Source: Arthrobacter sp. KBS0702 (GTDB lineage Bacteria; Actinomycetota; Actinomycetes; Actinomycetales; Micrococcaceae). From it: DNA of 64,000 nucleotides. Location: contig NZ_CP042172.1 of NCBI RefSeq assembly GCF_005937985.2, positions 3,162,001-3,226,000 on the forward strand. Reading direction: 5' to 3'. Positions 7,070 to 16,125 of this stretch are shown in pieces; within the stretch, counting starts at the first letter, position 1, and every line of letters starts with the position of its first letter. A program made the translations under genes and the position numbers. The notes under the pieces are model-generated. The model was given only the letters and a program-made list of their open reading frames with translations, was not told the origin of the DNA and did not search any database.

Positions 7070-9064
7070 TCACCCCATAAACGTACGGTGGACATCGCTC
7101 CCGTAGCGGCGGATGATGTCGCGCTTGGCGCTCTTAAAGGCTCCGAGGTCTCCGCCGTGCCCGTGCTGTTCCGCACGGCGCCGGGCGAGTTCGTCCGCGA
7201 TCACGTCCAGGAAGAGCTCTGCCAGCAACAGCCGGGCTGAATCGCGGAATCGGCCGCGGCCGTCGACGTACAGCTGGACCGTGGGGGCCGCGGTGTTGAT
7301 GATGACTATCCGTTCCTCGCTGCTGTAGACGGCCCGGTCGGCACTGTTGTGCAGGCTGCGGAACTCATACCCGGTGAAGAGGTCGACGCCATGGTCCCGG
7401 ACGGGGCGGTGGCCCTCCCGGTGCGCCGTCCCCTGCGGCGCCGCCTGCTGCGCAGCAGGGGTCGCAGCTGCGCCGACGGCCGCCGGTCCTTGGGCGGCCG
7501 GTTCTTTGGTGGCCGCCGGGTGCGGCGGCTGCTCTGCGCCGCGGTGCGAGGCGTGCTCGGCGATGACGATTTCGCACAGTGCCCAGTAATCACCGGCCCG
7601 GGCCGTGACTTCGCCCCGGCCGCCGGACCGCTCCCCCGTGACGGCCCACTCCAGCCGCCGCGTCTGCCCCAGCGCGGCAACGGCCACCGGCTCCGGGGCG
7701 GGCTCCATCCTGATCGAGTCGGGCAGGTCCACCTCGAAGGTGAGCGTGCCGCCGTCGGGCAAACGGGACGGGTCCAGCAGAAGCGACACATGGAACGGGC
7801 GCCCCGGCGGACGGTAGTAAAACGGAGTGGTGAAGCGCAGCGCCGCGGGTTGGTCCCCGGACGGGAGACCGGGCCCGGGCTCCGGCGCGGTCTCCAGCCC
7901 CAGGTCAACGACGGCGGCCTCGTTCATGTGCTGCAGCAGCTGTTCGATCATTTCTGCGGTGCGGCCGGAGGTGGTGGCGCGCTCCAGATGCGTGAGCTTC
8001 TCTTTCTCGGCCTGCACCGCGTCGGCGAGCATCCGGCTGACGGCCCGGGTGAAGGATGCTACGAAGGGATCCCGGGGGTTCAGGCCCTCGCGCTCGTCGC
8101 TGATGACCGCCCGGCCGCGGCCCAGCATGCCGATCAGGGCGTCGCAGCGCACCGCGCCGAAGAGGTATTCAGTGCCCACCTGGTTTTCGAAGTCGAACAG
8201 CTGGCAGTCCAGGACGGCCTGCCCGGAGAGGACGATGAGGCCGTTGGTGCGTTCGTCGCCCTTGAGTGTCAGTTCGGTGTCCGTGGCGCGTTTGAGCGTG
8301 AGGACGAAAGGGTACTCCTGGCCCTCAAAGCTGACACTGCCCGGCAGATCCGGGCCGAGCAGCAGTGCCGCCGGCGGCTCCCGGAACCGGACCGGCTCGC
8401 GGTGGTATTCGACCGTTCCCGGGTGCCCGTGCTCCAGCTCGATGCTCCGGCGGCCCAGCACTCCGCGCAGGTAGATGTTGTCGGCAAGGGACTCCAGCAG
8501 GGTGCTGTACTGGGTGATCCGGACGTGGGGATTGTCGACGACGACCGTCACCCGGGTGCCGCTGGCGTCAGGCGCTTCGTCGACGCCGAGCCGGGCATAG
8601 TCTGCCGGGAAAGCGCGCCGGTCCTCGCCGCCGTCGTCGTAGAGATAACCGCCGTTCTCGCCGCGGAAGACGTCGATCCGGGTGAACCGGCCGCCCTGGA
8701 TGGTCTCGATCCAGCCGTGGCCCAGGCCGAAGATCGCCTGTTTGAGGCCGCGGCCGAAGTACCCCCGGCCGTCGCCCTCGCCGCGCGCGAGGGGACTGTG
8801 CGCACCGCCGTAGCTGAGGATCCTGCCGGCCTGTTCGAAGGACATGCCCTCCGCCTGGTCACTGACCATGATCACCGCGCCGGTATGGTGCCGCTCGTAC
8901 CGCACGTCGATCCGGCCGCTGGCGTGCGCACCGGTTCGTTCGAGGCGGGCGTAGCTGTCGTCGCTGTTGGTGACCAGCTCCACCAGCGCCTTTTCCACCG
9001 AGGCGAAGCGCCGCGAGTCGATTCCAATCACGCGCTGGTCCACTTGGATTTCGGCAACCGTCAT
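7070..9064 (-). CDS. GHKL-type (Hsp90/histidine-kinase-like) ATPase of unknown role
   Basis: The 664-residue protein has an N-terminal Bergerat ATP-binding fold: N-box ELVTNSDDSY (about residues 29-38), DQAEGM at about 69-74 (the D-x-x-x-G motif), and a G2 lid GRGLKQAIFGLG at about 104-115. The middle is beta-rich, there is an Ala/Pro/Gln-rich linker near 555-590, and the C-terminal 90 residues include a helical DSARLLLAELFLDVIADELARRR. No phospho-acceptor, HATPase-associated transducer or DNA-gyrase domain is evident. The ATG at 9064 follows GAGGGA. It stands alone between the ArsR pair and an aldo-keto reductase. It could be MORC- or Hsp90-like. Confidence 0.72.
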   Translation of the reverse strand: MTVAEIQVDQRVIGIDSRRFASVEKALVELVTNSDDSYARLERTGAHASGRIDVRYERHHTGAVIMVSDQAEGMSFEQAGRILSYGGAHSPLARGEGDGRGYFGRGLKQAIFGLGHGWIETIQGGRFTRIDVFRGENGGYLYDDGGEDRRAFPADYARLGVDEAPDASGTRVTVVVDNPHVRITQYSTLLESLADNIYLRGVLGRRSIELEHGHPGTVEYHREPVRFREPPAALLLGPDLPGSVSFEGQEYPFVLTLKRATDTELTLKGDERTNGLIVLSGQAVLDCQLFDFENQVGTEYLFGAVRCDALIGMLGRGRAVISDEREGLNPRDPFVASFTRAVSRMLADAVQAEKEKLTHLERATTSGRTAEMIEQLLQHMNEAAVVDLGLETAPEPGPGLPSGDQPAALRFTTPFYYRPPGRPFHVSLLLDPSRLPDGGTLTFEVDLPDSIRMEPAPEPVAVAALGQTRRLEWAVTGERSGGRGEVTARAGDYWALCEIVIAEHASHRGAEQPPHPAATKEPAAQGPAAVGAAATPAAQQAAPQGTAHREGHRPVRDHGVDLFTGYEFRSLHNSADRAVYSSEERIVIINTAAPTVQLYVDGRGRFRDSARLLLAELFLDVIADELARRRAEQHGHGGDLGAFKSAKRDIIRRYGSDVHRTFMG

Positions 9065-9202
9065 GCTGATTCCCTCGCTTACACCTGAAGCTGGTGCGCA
9101 CCGTCGGTGAACCTGCGGCACTGCACCGGGCCGTTATCTGGAGCGTAGCAGTTCCGCGCTATCTGGGACGGGTGTGCGACGACGACCGGTTCTCTCCTTC
9201 CC

Positions 9203-10084
9203 TCAGGCTTCGGGGATGACCATGGCGAAGCGCTCCTCGCGGGCTTCGTCGGGGTCGGGGCCGCTCCGCCTGCCGGTGTGGAGCGCATCCAGGCCGGCGA
9301 GTTCGTCGGCGCTGAGTTCGAAGTCGAACACGTCGAAGTTCTCGGCGATGCGGGCCGGATTCGTTGATTTCGGAATGGCTGAGCGTCCCTGCTGAAGGTG
9401 CCACCGAAGCATCACCTGTGCAGGGGTCTTGCTGTGCTTCTGGCCGATGGCGCCGATCGTGGCGTCCGCCATCACGTTCTTGCGGTCCTCGCCCCACCCC
9501 GGGTAGAACGTAATCCCTCCGATCGGCGACCAGGCCTGGGTGAGGATCCCGTGCCCGGCGTCGGCCGCCTGTACGTCCGGCTGGGTGAAGTAGGGGTGCA
9601 GCTCGACCTGGTTCACGGCCGGGATGACGTCGGTGGACTCAAGCAGCTGCTTCAGGTGGTGCGGCATGAAGTTGCTGACACCGATCGCCCGGACGCGTCC
9701 GTCACCGAGCAGGGTTTCCAGCGCCTTGTAGGCCGCGATGGTTTTTTCGAACCGGTCAGGGGCGGGCTGGTGCAGGATGAACAGGTCGAGGTAGTCGACG
9801 CCGAGCTTGCCTGCCGCCTTGTCCCAGGCGTGCAGGGTCTGGTCGTAGCCGTAGTCACTAACCCAGACCTTGGTCTCGATGAACACCTCCGCACGGTCCA
9901 GGCCGGAGTTGTGGATGCCTTCGCCAACCTGCCGCTCGTTGCCATACGCGGCGGCAGTGTCGATGTGCCGGTAGCCGGTGGCCAGGGCGGCCTCGACCGC
10001 CACAGTGGTCTGCTCTGGCGGGCTTTGGAAGACGCCGAGGCCGAGGGCTGGCATCGTGACGCCGTTGTTGAGTGTGAGTTCCAT
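9203..10084 (-). CDS. Aldo/keto reductase
   Basis: This 293-residue AKR-superfamily TIM barrel shows YRHIDTAAAYGNE (catalytic Asp and Tyr), IETKVW (catalytic Lys), FILHQPAP (catalytic His), IGVSNF and the NADPH-binding IPKSTNPARI. It reduces aldehydes or ketones with NADPH (2,5-diketo-gluconate-reductase-like subgroup). I chose the ATG at 10084 because GAAAGG lies 7 bases upstream of it; the ATG at 10090 would be only 1 base away. No operon partner is apparent. Confidence 0.9.
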   Translation of the reverse strand: MELTLNNGVTMPALGLGVFQSPPEQTTVAVEAALATGYRHIDTAAAYGNERQVGEGIHNSGLDRAEVFIETKVWVSDYGYDQTLHAWDKAAGKLGVDYLDLFILHQPAPDRFEKTIAAYKALETLLGDGRVRAIGVSNFMPHHLKQLLESTDVIPAVNQVELHPYFTQPDVQAADAGHGILTQAWSPIGGITFYPGWGEDRKNVMADATIGAIGQKHSKTPAQVMLRWHLQQGRSAIPKSTNPARIAENFDVFDFELSADELAGLDALHTGRRSGPDPDEAREERFAMVIPEA

Positions 10085-10164
10085 GTTCATGCCTTTCACG
10101 GTATCGAGGTGTTCGGTGTCGTGGGAGTTCATATCAGTACCCCCATCACGTGCCCGGCGGCGGG

Positions 10165-11613
10165 TCAGCGGGCAGGCTCGGCCTCAGGTGAAGGCACTGC
10201 CGCCCGGGGTGTCCTGCGCCGTTGCGCCGCCAGGTCCGCCGGCACGATGAGGGCCGCGGTGACAACAAGGGCGAGAAGCAGCAGGACGCTGCCCGTGCTG
10301 AGGGCGGCGCTGACCTGCGCGGCCAAGTGGGCGGTAGTGGGACCGGCGGGGACCGTCGCCGCGGCCGCGACCGCTATGGCAAGCCCCAGGCAGGTGCCCA
10401 CCTGGTGGAAGGTGTTCACCAGCCCCGAGGCGGCGCCGGCGTCGGCCACGGGGGCGCCGATGATGCCGAAGGAGGTCAGCGGCGCAAACGCGAGCCCCTG
10501 GCCCGCGCCAATGAGGACCATCGGCAGCGCCACCCCGGTCTGATAGCCGGAGCCGACCCCGACCCGGCTGAGCCAGAACATCCCGGCGAGGGTGATCAGG
10601 ATGCCGGCCGCGAGTGGAATCGAACCCGGCATCCTGCCCAGCAAGCGGGGGACGCTCATTGCGACGGCGAAGTTGACCGCGGTCATTGGCAGGAACCCGA
10701 GGCCGGCCTGGAGCGGATCGAAGCCCAGCACTTCCTGCAGGAACAGGGTGGTAAAGAAGAAGAACGCGATCATCGCGCCCAGATACAGGAATCGGGCCAC
10801 GTAGGCCCCGGCCCGGCGGCGGCTCCCGAACAGGCGCAGCGGCATGATGGGCTGGGCAGCCCGGCGTTCGATCAGGACAAACACAATCAGCAGGACGACG
10901 CCGGCGCTGACAGCCGTGAGCGTAACAGGCGAGTCCCAGCCGGCGTCGGCGGTGTTGATGATGCCGAACACCAGGGCGCCGAGGCCGAACGTCGCGCTGA
11001 GTGTTCCGAACAGGTCAAAGCGGCCGCGGGCCCGGTCCGATTCCGGGAGGAATCGCGGGGCAAGGACTGTCATCGCGGCGCCGATGGGCACGTTGACGAA
11101 GAACCCGGCGCGCCAGGAAATCCAGTGCGCCAGCGCGCCGCCAACCACCAGGCCAAGGCTGGCGCCAATTCCTGCGGTTGCGCCATACAACGCCACCGCC
11201 CGGGTGCGCTCCCGTCCTTCCGGGAAGCTCGCCGTGAGCAGTGAGAGCGAAGCGGGCGCCACGATCGCGGCGCCGATGCCCTGGATCGCGCGGCCGGTGA
11301 TGGCCCACCATCCGGCTGGTGCCAGTCCGATCAGCAATGACGCGATCGAGAAAACCAGCAGTCCGAAGACGAAGGTGCGGCGCCGGCCGAGCAGGTCTCC
11401 GGCCCTGGCGCCGAGGAGCAGCAGGCCGCCAAAGACCAGGGTGTACGCATCCTGGACCCACGACAGTTCACCGGCGCTCAGCCGCAGCTCTGCCTGCAGG
11501 CTTGGCAGAGCGGTGAAAATGACCGAGTTGTCCAGCAGGATCATGAAGTAGCTGACGAGGATGATCGCCAGGATCGCTGCGGGGCGGGGAGCGATCGCGG
11601 GTGCAGGTTTCAT
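10165..11613 (-). CDS. MFS drug:H+ antiporter, DHA2-like (14 TM)
   Basis: This 482-residue transporter has the MFS motif A region GARAGDLLGRRRTFVFG after the third helix and the family C-type motif in GATAGIGASLGLVVGGAL. About 13-14 hydrophobic segments can be counted. DHA2 proteins export hydrophobic drugs or dyes using the proton gradient. It is divergent from an MmyB-like HTH regulator, with an inverted repeat between them, so regulation by that neighbour is likely. The ATG at 11613 immediately precedes the first helix; a much longer open frame beyond it is antisense to the regulator. Confidence 0.9.
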   Translation of the reverse strand: MKPAPAIAPRPAAILAIILVSYFMILLDNSVIFTALPSLQAELRLSAGELSWVQDAYTLVFGGLLLLGARAGDLLGRRRTFVFGLLVFSIASLLIGLAPAGWWAITGRAIQGIGAAIVAPASLSLLTASFPEGRERTRAVALYGATAGIGASLGLVVGGALAHWISWRAGFFVNVPIGAAMTVLAPRFLPESDRARGRFDLFGTLSATFGLGALVFGIINTADAGWDSPVTLTAVSAGVVLLIVFVLIERRAAQPIMPLRLFGSRRRAGAYVARFLYLGAMIAFFFFTTLFLQEVLGFDPLQAGLGFLPMTAVNFAVAMSVPRLLGRMPGSIPLAAGILITLAGMFWLSRVGVGSGYQTGVALPMVLIGAGQGLAFAPLTSFGIIGAPVADAGAASGLVNTFHQVGTCLGLAIAVAAAATVPAGPTTAHLAAQVSAALSTGSVLLLLALVVTAALIVPADLAAQRRRTPRAAVPSPEAEPAR

Positions 11614-11623
11614 GCGTTCAATG

Positions 11624-11659
11624 CAACCGTGATCTCCCACCGCCGGGGAGTCACGGTTG
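11624..11659. promoter_or_regulatory. Inverted repeat between exporter and HTH regulator
   Basis: CAACCGTGA (11624-11632) and TCACGGTTG (11651-11659) are perfect arms, with a second inner complementarity (CTCCC with GGGGAG). It sits in the 102-bp divergent gap and is a likely operator for the HTH regulator. Confidence 0.65.
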
Positions 11660-11715
11660 TTCAGGGTAACGGCAGACCCTCCCTCGACCCGTGGCTGCGG
11701 CGTAGCGTGGAAGCC

Positions 11716-12597
11716 ATGACAAACAGTGACGACGTGCGGAAGTTCCTGACCTCCCGCCGCGCAAGGATCACGCCGGATGAGGCCGGGCTGCCAGCCTACG
11801 GCGGGAACCGGCGTGTCACCGGCCTGCGCCGCGAGGAAGTGGCGATGCTCGCCGGGATGAGCATCGATTACTACATCCGCCTCGAGCGGGGAAACCTCTC
11901 CGGCGCCTCCGACAGCGTCCTCGAGGCCCTCGCCCGGGCCCTGAAGCTCGACGACGCCGAAACGGCCCACCTTTTCGATCTGGCCCGCGCTGCCACGGCC
12001 GCTCCCCGGGTGCGGCGGAAGCGCAGCCCGCAGACAGTGCGGCCGAGCGTGCAACGCGTCATCGACGCGGTCACGGCCGCGCCGGCCTGGGTCCGCAACG
12101 ACCGCGGGGACGTCCTGGCCGCCAACGAGCTGGGCCGTGCGCTTTACCTGGATTTGATGGCTGAACAGACCACCCCGCCGAACAGCGCGCGGTTCACCTT
12201 CCTGAACCCGAAGGCGCGGGACTTCTTTTCCGATTGGGAACGCGCGGCGGATGACATTGTCGCTGTGCTGCGCTCCGCGGCAGGGAAGAATCCGTACGAC
12301 AAGGACCTCACGGACCTGATCGGGGAGCTCTCTACCCGCAGCGAGGAGTTCCGCACCCGGTGGGCCCGGCACGATGTGAAATACCACCGCACCGGCCGAA
12401 AGCGGCTCCACCACCCGATCGTTGGGGACCTTGACTTGGCCTTTGAAGCGCTTGAACTGCCGGCCGACCCGGGGCTGCGCATCAACGTCTACACGGCAGA
12501 TCCCGGCACACCGTCCGAGGATGCGCTGAAAGTCCTTGCCAGCTGGGCCGCCACCCAGCGCGAAACGGCGCGAGCCGTCGTCGGGAAGAACGCATGA
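11716..12597 (+). CDS. MmyB-like helix-turn-helix transcriptional regulator
   Basis: This 293-residue protein opens with an XRE-type HTH (RREEVAMLAGMSIDYYIRLERG, about residues 38-59) and continues with the MmyB ligand-binding region (WVRNDRGDVLAANELGRALY and FFSDWERAADDIVAVLR), ending in the HHPIVGDLDLAFEALELP block. Such regulators are common in Actinobacteria next to oxidoreductases or exporters and sense a small, probably hydrophobic, ligand. The ATG at 11716 gives the standard N-terminus; an upstream ATG at 11629 lies inside the operator. It probably represses the divergent DHA2 exporter. Confidence 0.9.
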   Translation: MTNSDDVRKFLTSRRARITPDEAGLPAYGGNRRVTGLRREEVAMLAGMSIDYYIRLERGNLSGASDSVLEALARALKLDDAETAHLFDLARAATAAPRVRRKRSPQTVRPSVQRVIDAVTAAPAWVRNDRGDVLAANELGRALYLDLMAEQTTPPNSARFTFLNPKARDFFSDWERAADDIVAVLRSAAGKNPYDKDLTDLIGELSTRSEEFRTRWARHDVKYHRTGRKRLHHPIVGDLDLAFEALELPADPGLRINVYTADPGTPSEDALKVLASWAATQRETARAVVGKNA

Positions 12598-12662
12598 GCC
12601 CTGGGTCGATGAGGCAAGAGCGGGAGGTCGTGCCGGGCTGATCCTGGGGATCTAGCCGGGAC

Positions 12663-13094
12663 TCAGCGGGAGCGGGGCACCGGCGCCGTGGCCTCGTGTT
12701 GGTCGTGTGCAAGGCCGCCGGGGCTGCGGACGAACCCGCTGAGCCACGCCACGGCGTCGTCCCGTGAAGTGAAAAATTCGTGCGGGTACTGCGTGTCCCG
12801 GCTGGTTGCCGCAGCCACGACGCGGTCCACCGCGCTGGATCCCAGGACGGCAATGGCGAGCACATCGGCCGACTTGGCAAACTCGTACCGGGCCGCGGCG
12901 CTGATCTCCACGTCCGTCATGACCGAGAGCATCGGCATCCGCCCGGCCTGGGCCAGCAGCGCCGTGGCCCGCATGGCGTCCCGGGCGTCGACGACGTCCA
13001 CGAACGAACCCGGGGCCCAGACAGATTCAATGATTCCGCCATTGACGCAGAGGGAGTTCTTCCCGCTCGCAGCAAGGATTGGTTCTGGCGTCAT
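12663..13094 (-). CDS. DUF7793-like (STAS/SpoIIAA-type) protein
   Basis: This 143-residue protein reads MTPEPILAASGKNSLCVNGGIIESVW and later VDARDAMRATALLAQAGRMPMLSVMTDVEISAAARYEFAKSADVLAIAVLGSSAVDRVVA, the pattern of small actinobacterial SpoIIAA/STAS-like proteins annotated DUF7793. The function is unknown. The ATG at 13094 begins just before the conserved region. A longer open frame upstream on this strand (to 14348) is antisense to the secreted DUF6454 gene and is not coding. No operon partner. Confidence 0.65.
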   Translation of the reverse strand: MTPEPILAASGKNSLCVNGGIIESVWAPGSFVDVVDARDAMRATALLAQAGRMPMLSVMTDVEISAAARYEFAKSADVLAIAVLGSSAVDRVVAAATSRDTQYPHEFFTSRDDAVAWLSGFVRSPGGLAHDQHEATAPVPRSR

Positions 13095-13268
13095 TTGGCC
13101 CAGTCTAGGCGCGTTGTGGCCACACAACGGGGCAACACGGCGCAGTAGGCACACTGCCGCACCACCCGGCAGATAGTCAGCTTGCTGTTCACCATCGCTC
13201 CATGCGGGGTTCATTACCAGTAAGTAACTTGGGGATGTCCCAGAGATCCGACCTTTGAGAGGCTCCCC

Positions 13269-14291
13269 ATGAGCACCCCCCGCGCCCGAAGCATCCTGAT
13301 GGCCGCCGCAACCATGGTCCTGGCCGTGTCCGCAATCGGCGGCACCGCTGCCGCCGAGGCTGCGGGCAATAACGCTCAGAACGGAACCAACGACGCCGGT
13401 ACGCACCACGAAACGACCACCGCACTGGCCGACGCGTTCAACGGCGTCGACCGCAACACGAAATGGCAGCAGACGTCCAAGCTGAAGCTGGACTTCCCGA
13501 CCTACCACACCGAGGGAATCGCCTTCAGCGAGGACCACATCTTCCTCTCGGCCGTCCAGATCACCGAGCCCACCACCAAGTTCGCGACGCCGCAAAACGG
13601 CTTCGACCGGACCCCCGGCAAGGGCATCGGCCACCTGTTCGTCATGGACAAGGCCGGAAAACTGCAAAAGGACATCACCCTTGGCGAGGGCGACATGTAC
13701 CACCCCGGCGGCATCGACTTCGACGGCACCAACGTCTGGGTCCCGGTGGCCCAGTACCGGCCGGACAGCAGCGCGATCATCTACAAGGTCGACGCCAAGA
13801 CACTTGACGTGCACAAACAGTTCGAGGTGAAGGACCACTTCGGCGGCATCGTGATGGACAAGCAGACCGGCCACCTGGTCGGCAATACCTGGGGTTCCCG
13901 GCACTTCGCCGAATGGGACCTCCAGGGCAAGCAGCTGGGCACCTGGCAGAACCCGAACTTCTTCATCGACTATCAGGACTGCCAGTACGTGCCCAACTCC
14001 AAGATGCTCTGCGGCGGCATCACCAACCTCCCGCAGACCCCAGCGGCCGGCGGCGCCGGCGCCACCTATGAGCTCGGCGGGATGGCCATGATCGACCTGA
14101 AGTCCCACGACGTCACCCGCGATGTGCCGTTCCAGCAGTGGTCCACCGCCGGACACGTCGCCACCCGCAACCCCTTCAAAATGACCGCCGACGGCGACCA
14201 CCTCACCATGAAGGTGGCCCCGGACAACGGCGACGAAGGAAACGGCACTGAAATCCTCAGCTACGAAGCGACCGTCACCCCCGCCAACTAA
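13269..14291 (+). CDS. Secreted DUF6454 protein
   Basis: This 340-residue protein has a Sec signal peptide (basic start, hydrophobic ILMAAATMVLAVSAIGGTAAAEA, cleavage near residue 30). The mature part is beta-rich with FPTYHTEGIAFSEDHIFLSAVQ and MYHPGGIDFDGTNVWVPVAQYRPDS, resembling a beta-propeller and matching what is annotated as DUF6454. GAGAGG precedes the ATG. It lies 39 bp before the phosphoesterase gene and is likely co-expressed with it. The enzyme activity is unknown. Confidence 0.8.
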   Translation: MSTPRARSILMAAATMVLAVSAIGGTAAAEAAGNNAQNGTNDAGTHHETTTALADAFNGVDRNTKWQQTSKLKLDFPTYHTEGIAFSEDHIFLSAVQITEPTTKFATPQNGFDRTPGKGIGHLFVMDKAGKLQKDITLGEGDMYHPGGIDFDGTNVWVPVAQYRPDSSAIIYKVDAKTLDVHKQFEVKDHFGGIVMDKQTGHLVGNTWGSRHFAEWDLQGKQLGTWQNPNFFIDYQDCQYVPNSKMLCGGITNLPQTPAAGGAGATYELGGMAMIDLKSHDVTRDVPFQQWSTAGHVATRNPFKMTADGDHLTMKVAPDNGDEGNGTEILSYEATVTPAN

Positions 14292-14330
14292 AAACGGCAC
14301 CCCCGCAGGACCCGAAAAGATCGGAAAATC

Positions 14331-16037
14331 ATGATTCCTCCAGCCCACCGCTCCACCCGCAGGCGCGTCGCCGCCGCCACCGGCGCCACAGCGCTGGCGG
14401 CCTCGGCCCTGACGGCCGGCCTAGTCGGCGTCAGCCCGGCCACCGCCAGCGGCGAGGACCACCACGGCGGCACGGCGACGCCGATCCAGCACGTAGTGGT
14501 GATCTTCCAGGAGAACGTCTCCTTCGACCACTACTTCGCCACGTACCCGAAGGCCGCGAACATCCCCGGGGAAACCCAGCAGGGCTCAGGCACCAAGACG
14601 GCGACGTTCACCGCCGCGAAGAACACGCCCAAGAAGATCGACACCCTGGCCGCCGCCGGCCTGCTGGCCCCGAACAACCCCAACTCCGTCCAGCCCTCCC
14701 GGCTCACGCCCCAGCAGGCCGTCACTTGCGACCAGGACCACAACTACGGCGCCGAGCAGAAGGCGTACAACGGCGGCCTGATGGACAAGTTCGTCGAATA
14801 CACCAGCCGGGACGCCTGCGGCACCAATCAGTACGGCCGCAACGGGCTGACCATGGACTACTACGACGGCAACACTGTCACCGGCATCTGGAACTACGCC
14901 CAGCACTACGCCATGAGCGACAACCACTACAGCACCGTCTTCGGCCCGTCCACCCCGGGAGCGCTGAACCTGGTCTCCGGCCAGACACACGGGGCCACCG
15001 AGTTCACCGCCACGGGACAGCCCGCCGCATCTGCCACGAGCGACTACACCGTCCGCCAGCCGGATTCCAAGGGCGTCGGCACCGTCATCAACGACCCGGA
15101 CCCGGTCTACGACGACTGCTCGAACAACAGCCACGCCAAAACCAACAATCTGGCCGGCATGAACGGCAAGAACATCGGCGACCTGCTCAACGCCAAGGGC
15201 ACGTCCTGGGGCTGGTTCCAGGGCGGCTTCACGCCGACCACCGCGGCCACCGCCACGGCTCCGGCGGCGTGCTTGTCCAGCCACACGAACGCGGCCGGTG
15301 CCAGCGTTGTTGACTATTCCCCGCACCACCAGCCGTTCCAGTACTACGCCTCCACCGCCAACCCGCACCACGTCGCACCGGCGTCCGACGCGGAGATCGG
15401 CCACAACGGCCAGGCAAACCACCAGTACGACCTGACCGACTTCAACAAGGTGGTGAACACGGACAACATGCCGGCCGTGTCTTTCCTGAAGGCGGGCATG
15501 TACCAGGACGGCCACGCCGCCTACTCCGACCCGATCGATGAGCAGAACTTCATCACCGCCACGGTCAACCAGATCCAGAAGTCCAAGAACTGGGAGAACA
15601 CCGCCGTAGTCCTCGCCTACGACGACTCGGATGGCTGGTACGACCACGCCGCCGCGAAGGTGAAGAACTCCTCCAACACCGCCGACGACGCCGCCTGGTG
15701 CCAGAGCGCCGCCGCCAGCGGCGTCCCCATGGCGGGCGGCTACGCCGACCGTTGCGGACCGGGCCCGCGCCAGCCGCTGGTGGTCATCTCCCCGTACGCG
15801 AAGAAGAACTTCGTGGACCACACCCAGACGGATCAGGCCTCGATTCTGCGCTTCATCGAGGACAACTGGCACACCGGCCAGGTCGGTGATTCCTCTGCCG
15901 ACGCCGACGCCGGCTCGCTGAAGGCGATGTTCAACTTCGATGAACCCCGCACCGACAAGGTCCTGCTCGACGAACGGACCGGCGCCGTTGAGTCCATCAC
16001 CAAGAACGAGGACGACGCCGAAACCCGCGACAAGTAG
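14331..16037 (+). CDS. Secreted phospholipase C / acid phosphatase-type phosphoesterase
   Basis: The 568-residue protein starts with a signal peptide containing twin arginines (STRRRVAAATGATALAASALTAG), then the phosphoesterase-family N-terminal motif HVVVIFQENVSFDHYFATYP and later YDDSDGWYDHAA and GPGPRQPLVVISPYAKKNFVDHT. These mark the alkaline-phosphatase-superfamily phospholipase C group (AcpA/PlcC-like), which cleaves phosphomonoesters or phospholipid head groups outside the cell, typically under phosphate limitation. It follows the DUF6454 gene and ends before a strong stem-loop terminator. Confidence 0.88.
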   Translation: MIPPAHRSTRRRVAAATGATALAASALTAGLVGVSPATASGEDHHGGTATPIQHVVVIFQENVSFDHYFATYPKAANIPGETQQGSGTKTATFTAAKNTPKKIDTLAAAGLLAPNNPNSVQPSRLTPQQAVTCDQDHNYGAEQKAYNGGLMDKFVEYTSRDACGTNQYGRNGLTMDYYDGNTVTGIWNYAQHYAMSDNHYSTVFGPSTPGALNLVSGQTHGATEFTATGQPAASATSDYTVRQPDSKGVGTVINDPDPVYDDCSNNSHAKTNNLAGMNGKNIGDLLNAKGTSWGWFQGGFTPTTAATATAPAACLSSHTNAAGASVVDYSPHHQPFQYYASTANPHHVAPASDAEIGHNGQANHQYDLTDFNKVVNTDNMPAVSFLKAGMYQDGHAAYSDPIDEQNFITATVNQIQKSKNWENTAVVLAYDDSDGWYDHAAAKVKNSSNTADDAAWCQSAAASGVPMAGGYADRCGPGPRQPLVVISPYAKKNFVDHTQTDQASILRFIEDNWHTGQVGDSSADADAGSLKAMFNFDEPRTDKVLLDERTGAVESITKNEDDAETRDK

Positions 16038-16068
16038 GCCCCGCTCGCCGGACTCTCTCTGCCGGCAC

Positions 16069-16098
16069 AGGAAACGCCAGGAAACGCCAGGAAACGCC
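16069..16098 (+). repeat. Three tandem copies of a 10-bp unit
   Basis: AGGAAACGCC is repeated exactly three times at 16069-16078, 16079-16088 and 16089-16098. The third copy forms the 5' arm of the adjoining terminator, so all three can compete for the single 3' arm. Confidence 0.85.
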
Positions 16099-16125
16099 AC
16101 CCGTCATTTGACGGGTGGCGTTTCC
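16090..16125 (+). terminator. Strong stem-loop terminator after the phosphoesterase
   Basis: A perfect 17-bp stem (16090-16106 with 16109-16125; core GCCACCCGTCA and TGACGGGTGGC) with a TT loop follows the phosphoesterase stop by about 50 bp. Confidence 0.85.

Noticed and set aside
7349..9088. A 579-residue plus-strand frame over the GHKL gene
   Set aside because: It lacks any recognisable domain, and the minus strand has the full set of ATPase motifs with a good ribosome site.
10165..12414. A 749-residue open frame spanning the exporter and beyond
   Set aside because: The part above 11613 is antisense to the MmyB-like regulator, and the transporter's first helix begins at 11613. High GC keeps non-coding frames open.
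12663..14348. A 561-residue minus-strand frame across 13.1-14.3 kb
   Set aside because: Everything above 13094 is antisense to the secreted DUF6454 gene, which has a signal peptide and a good start.
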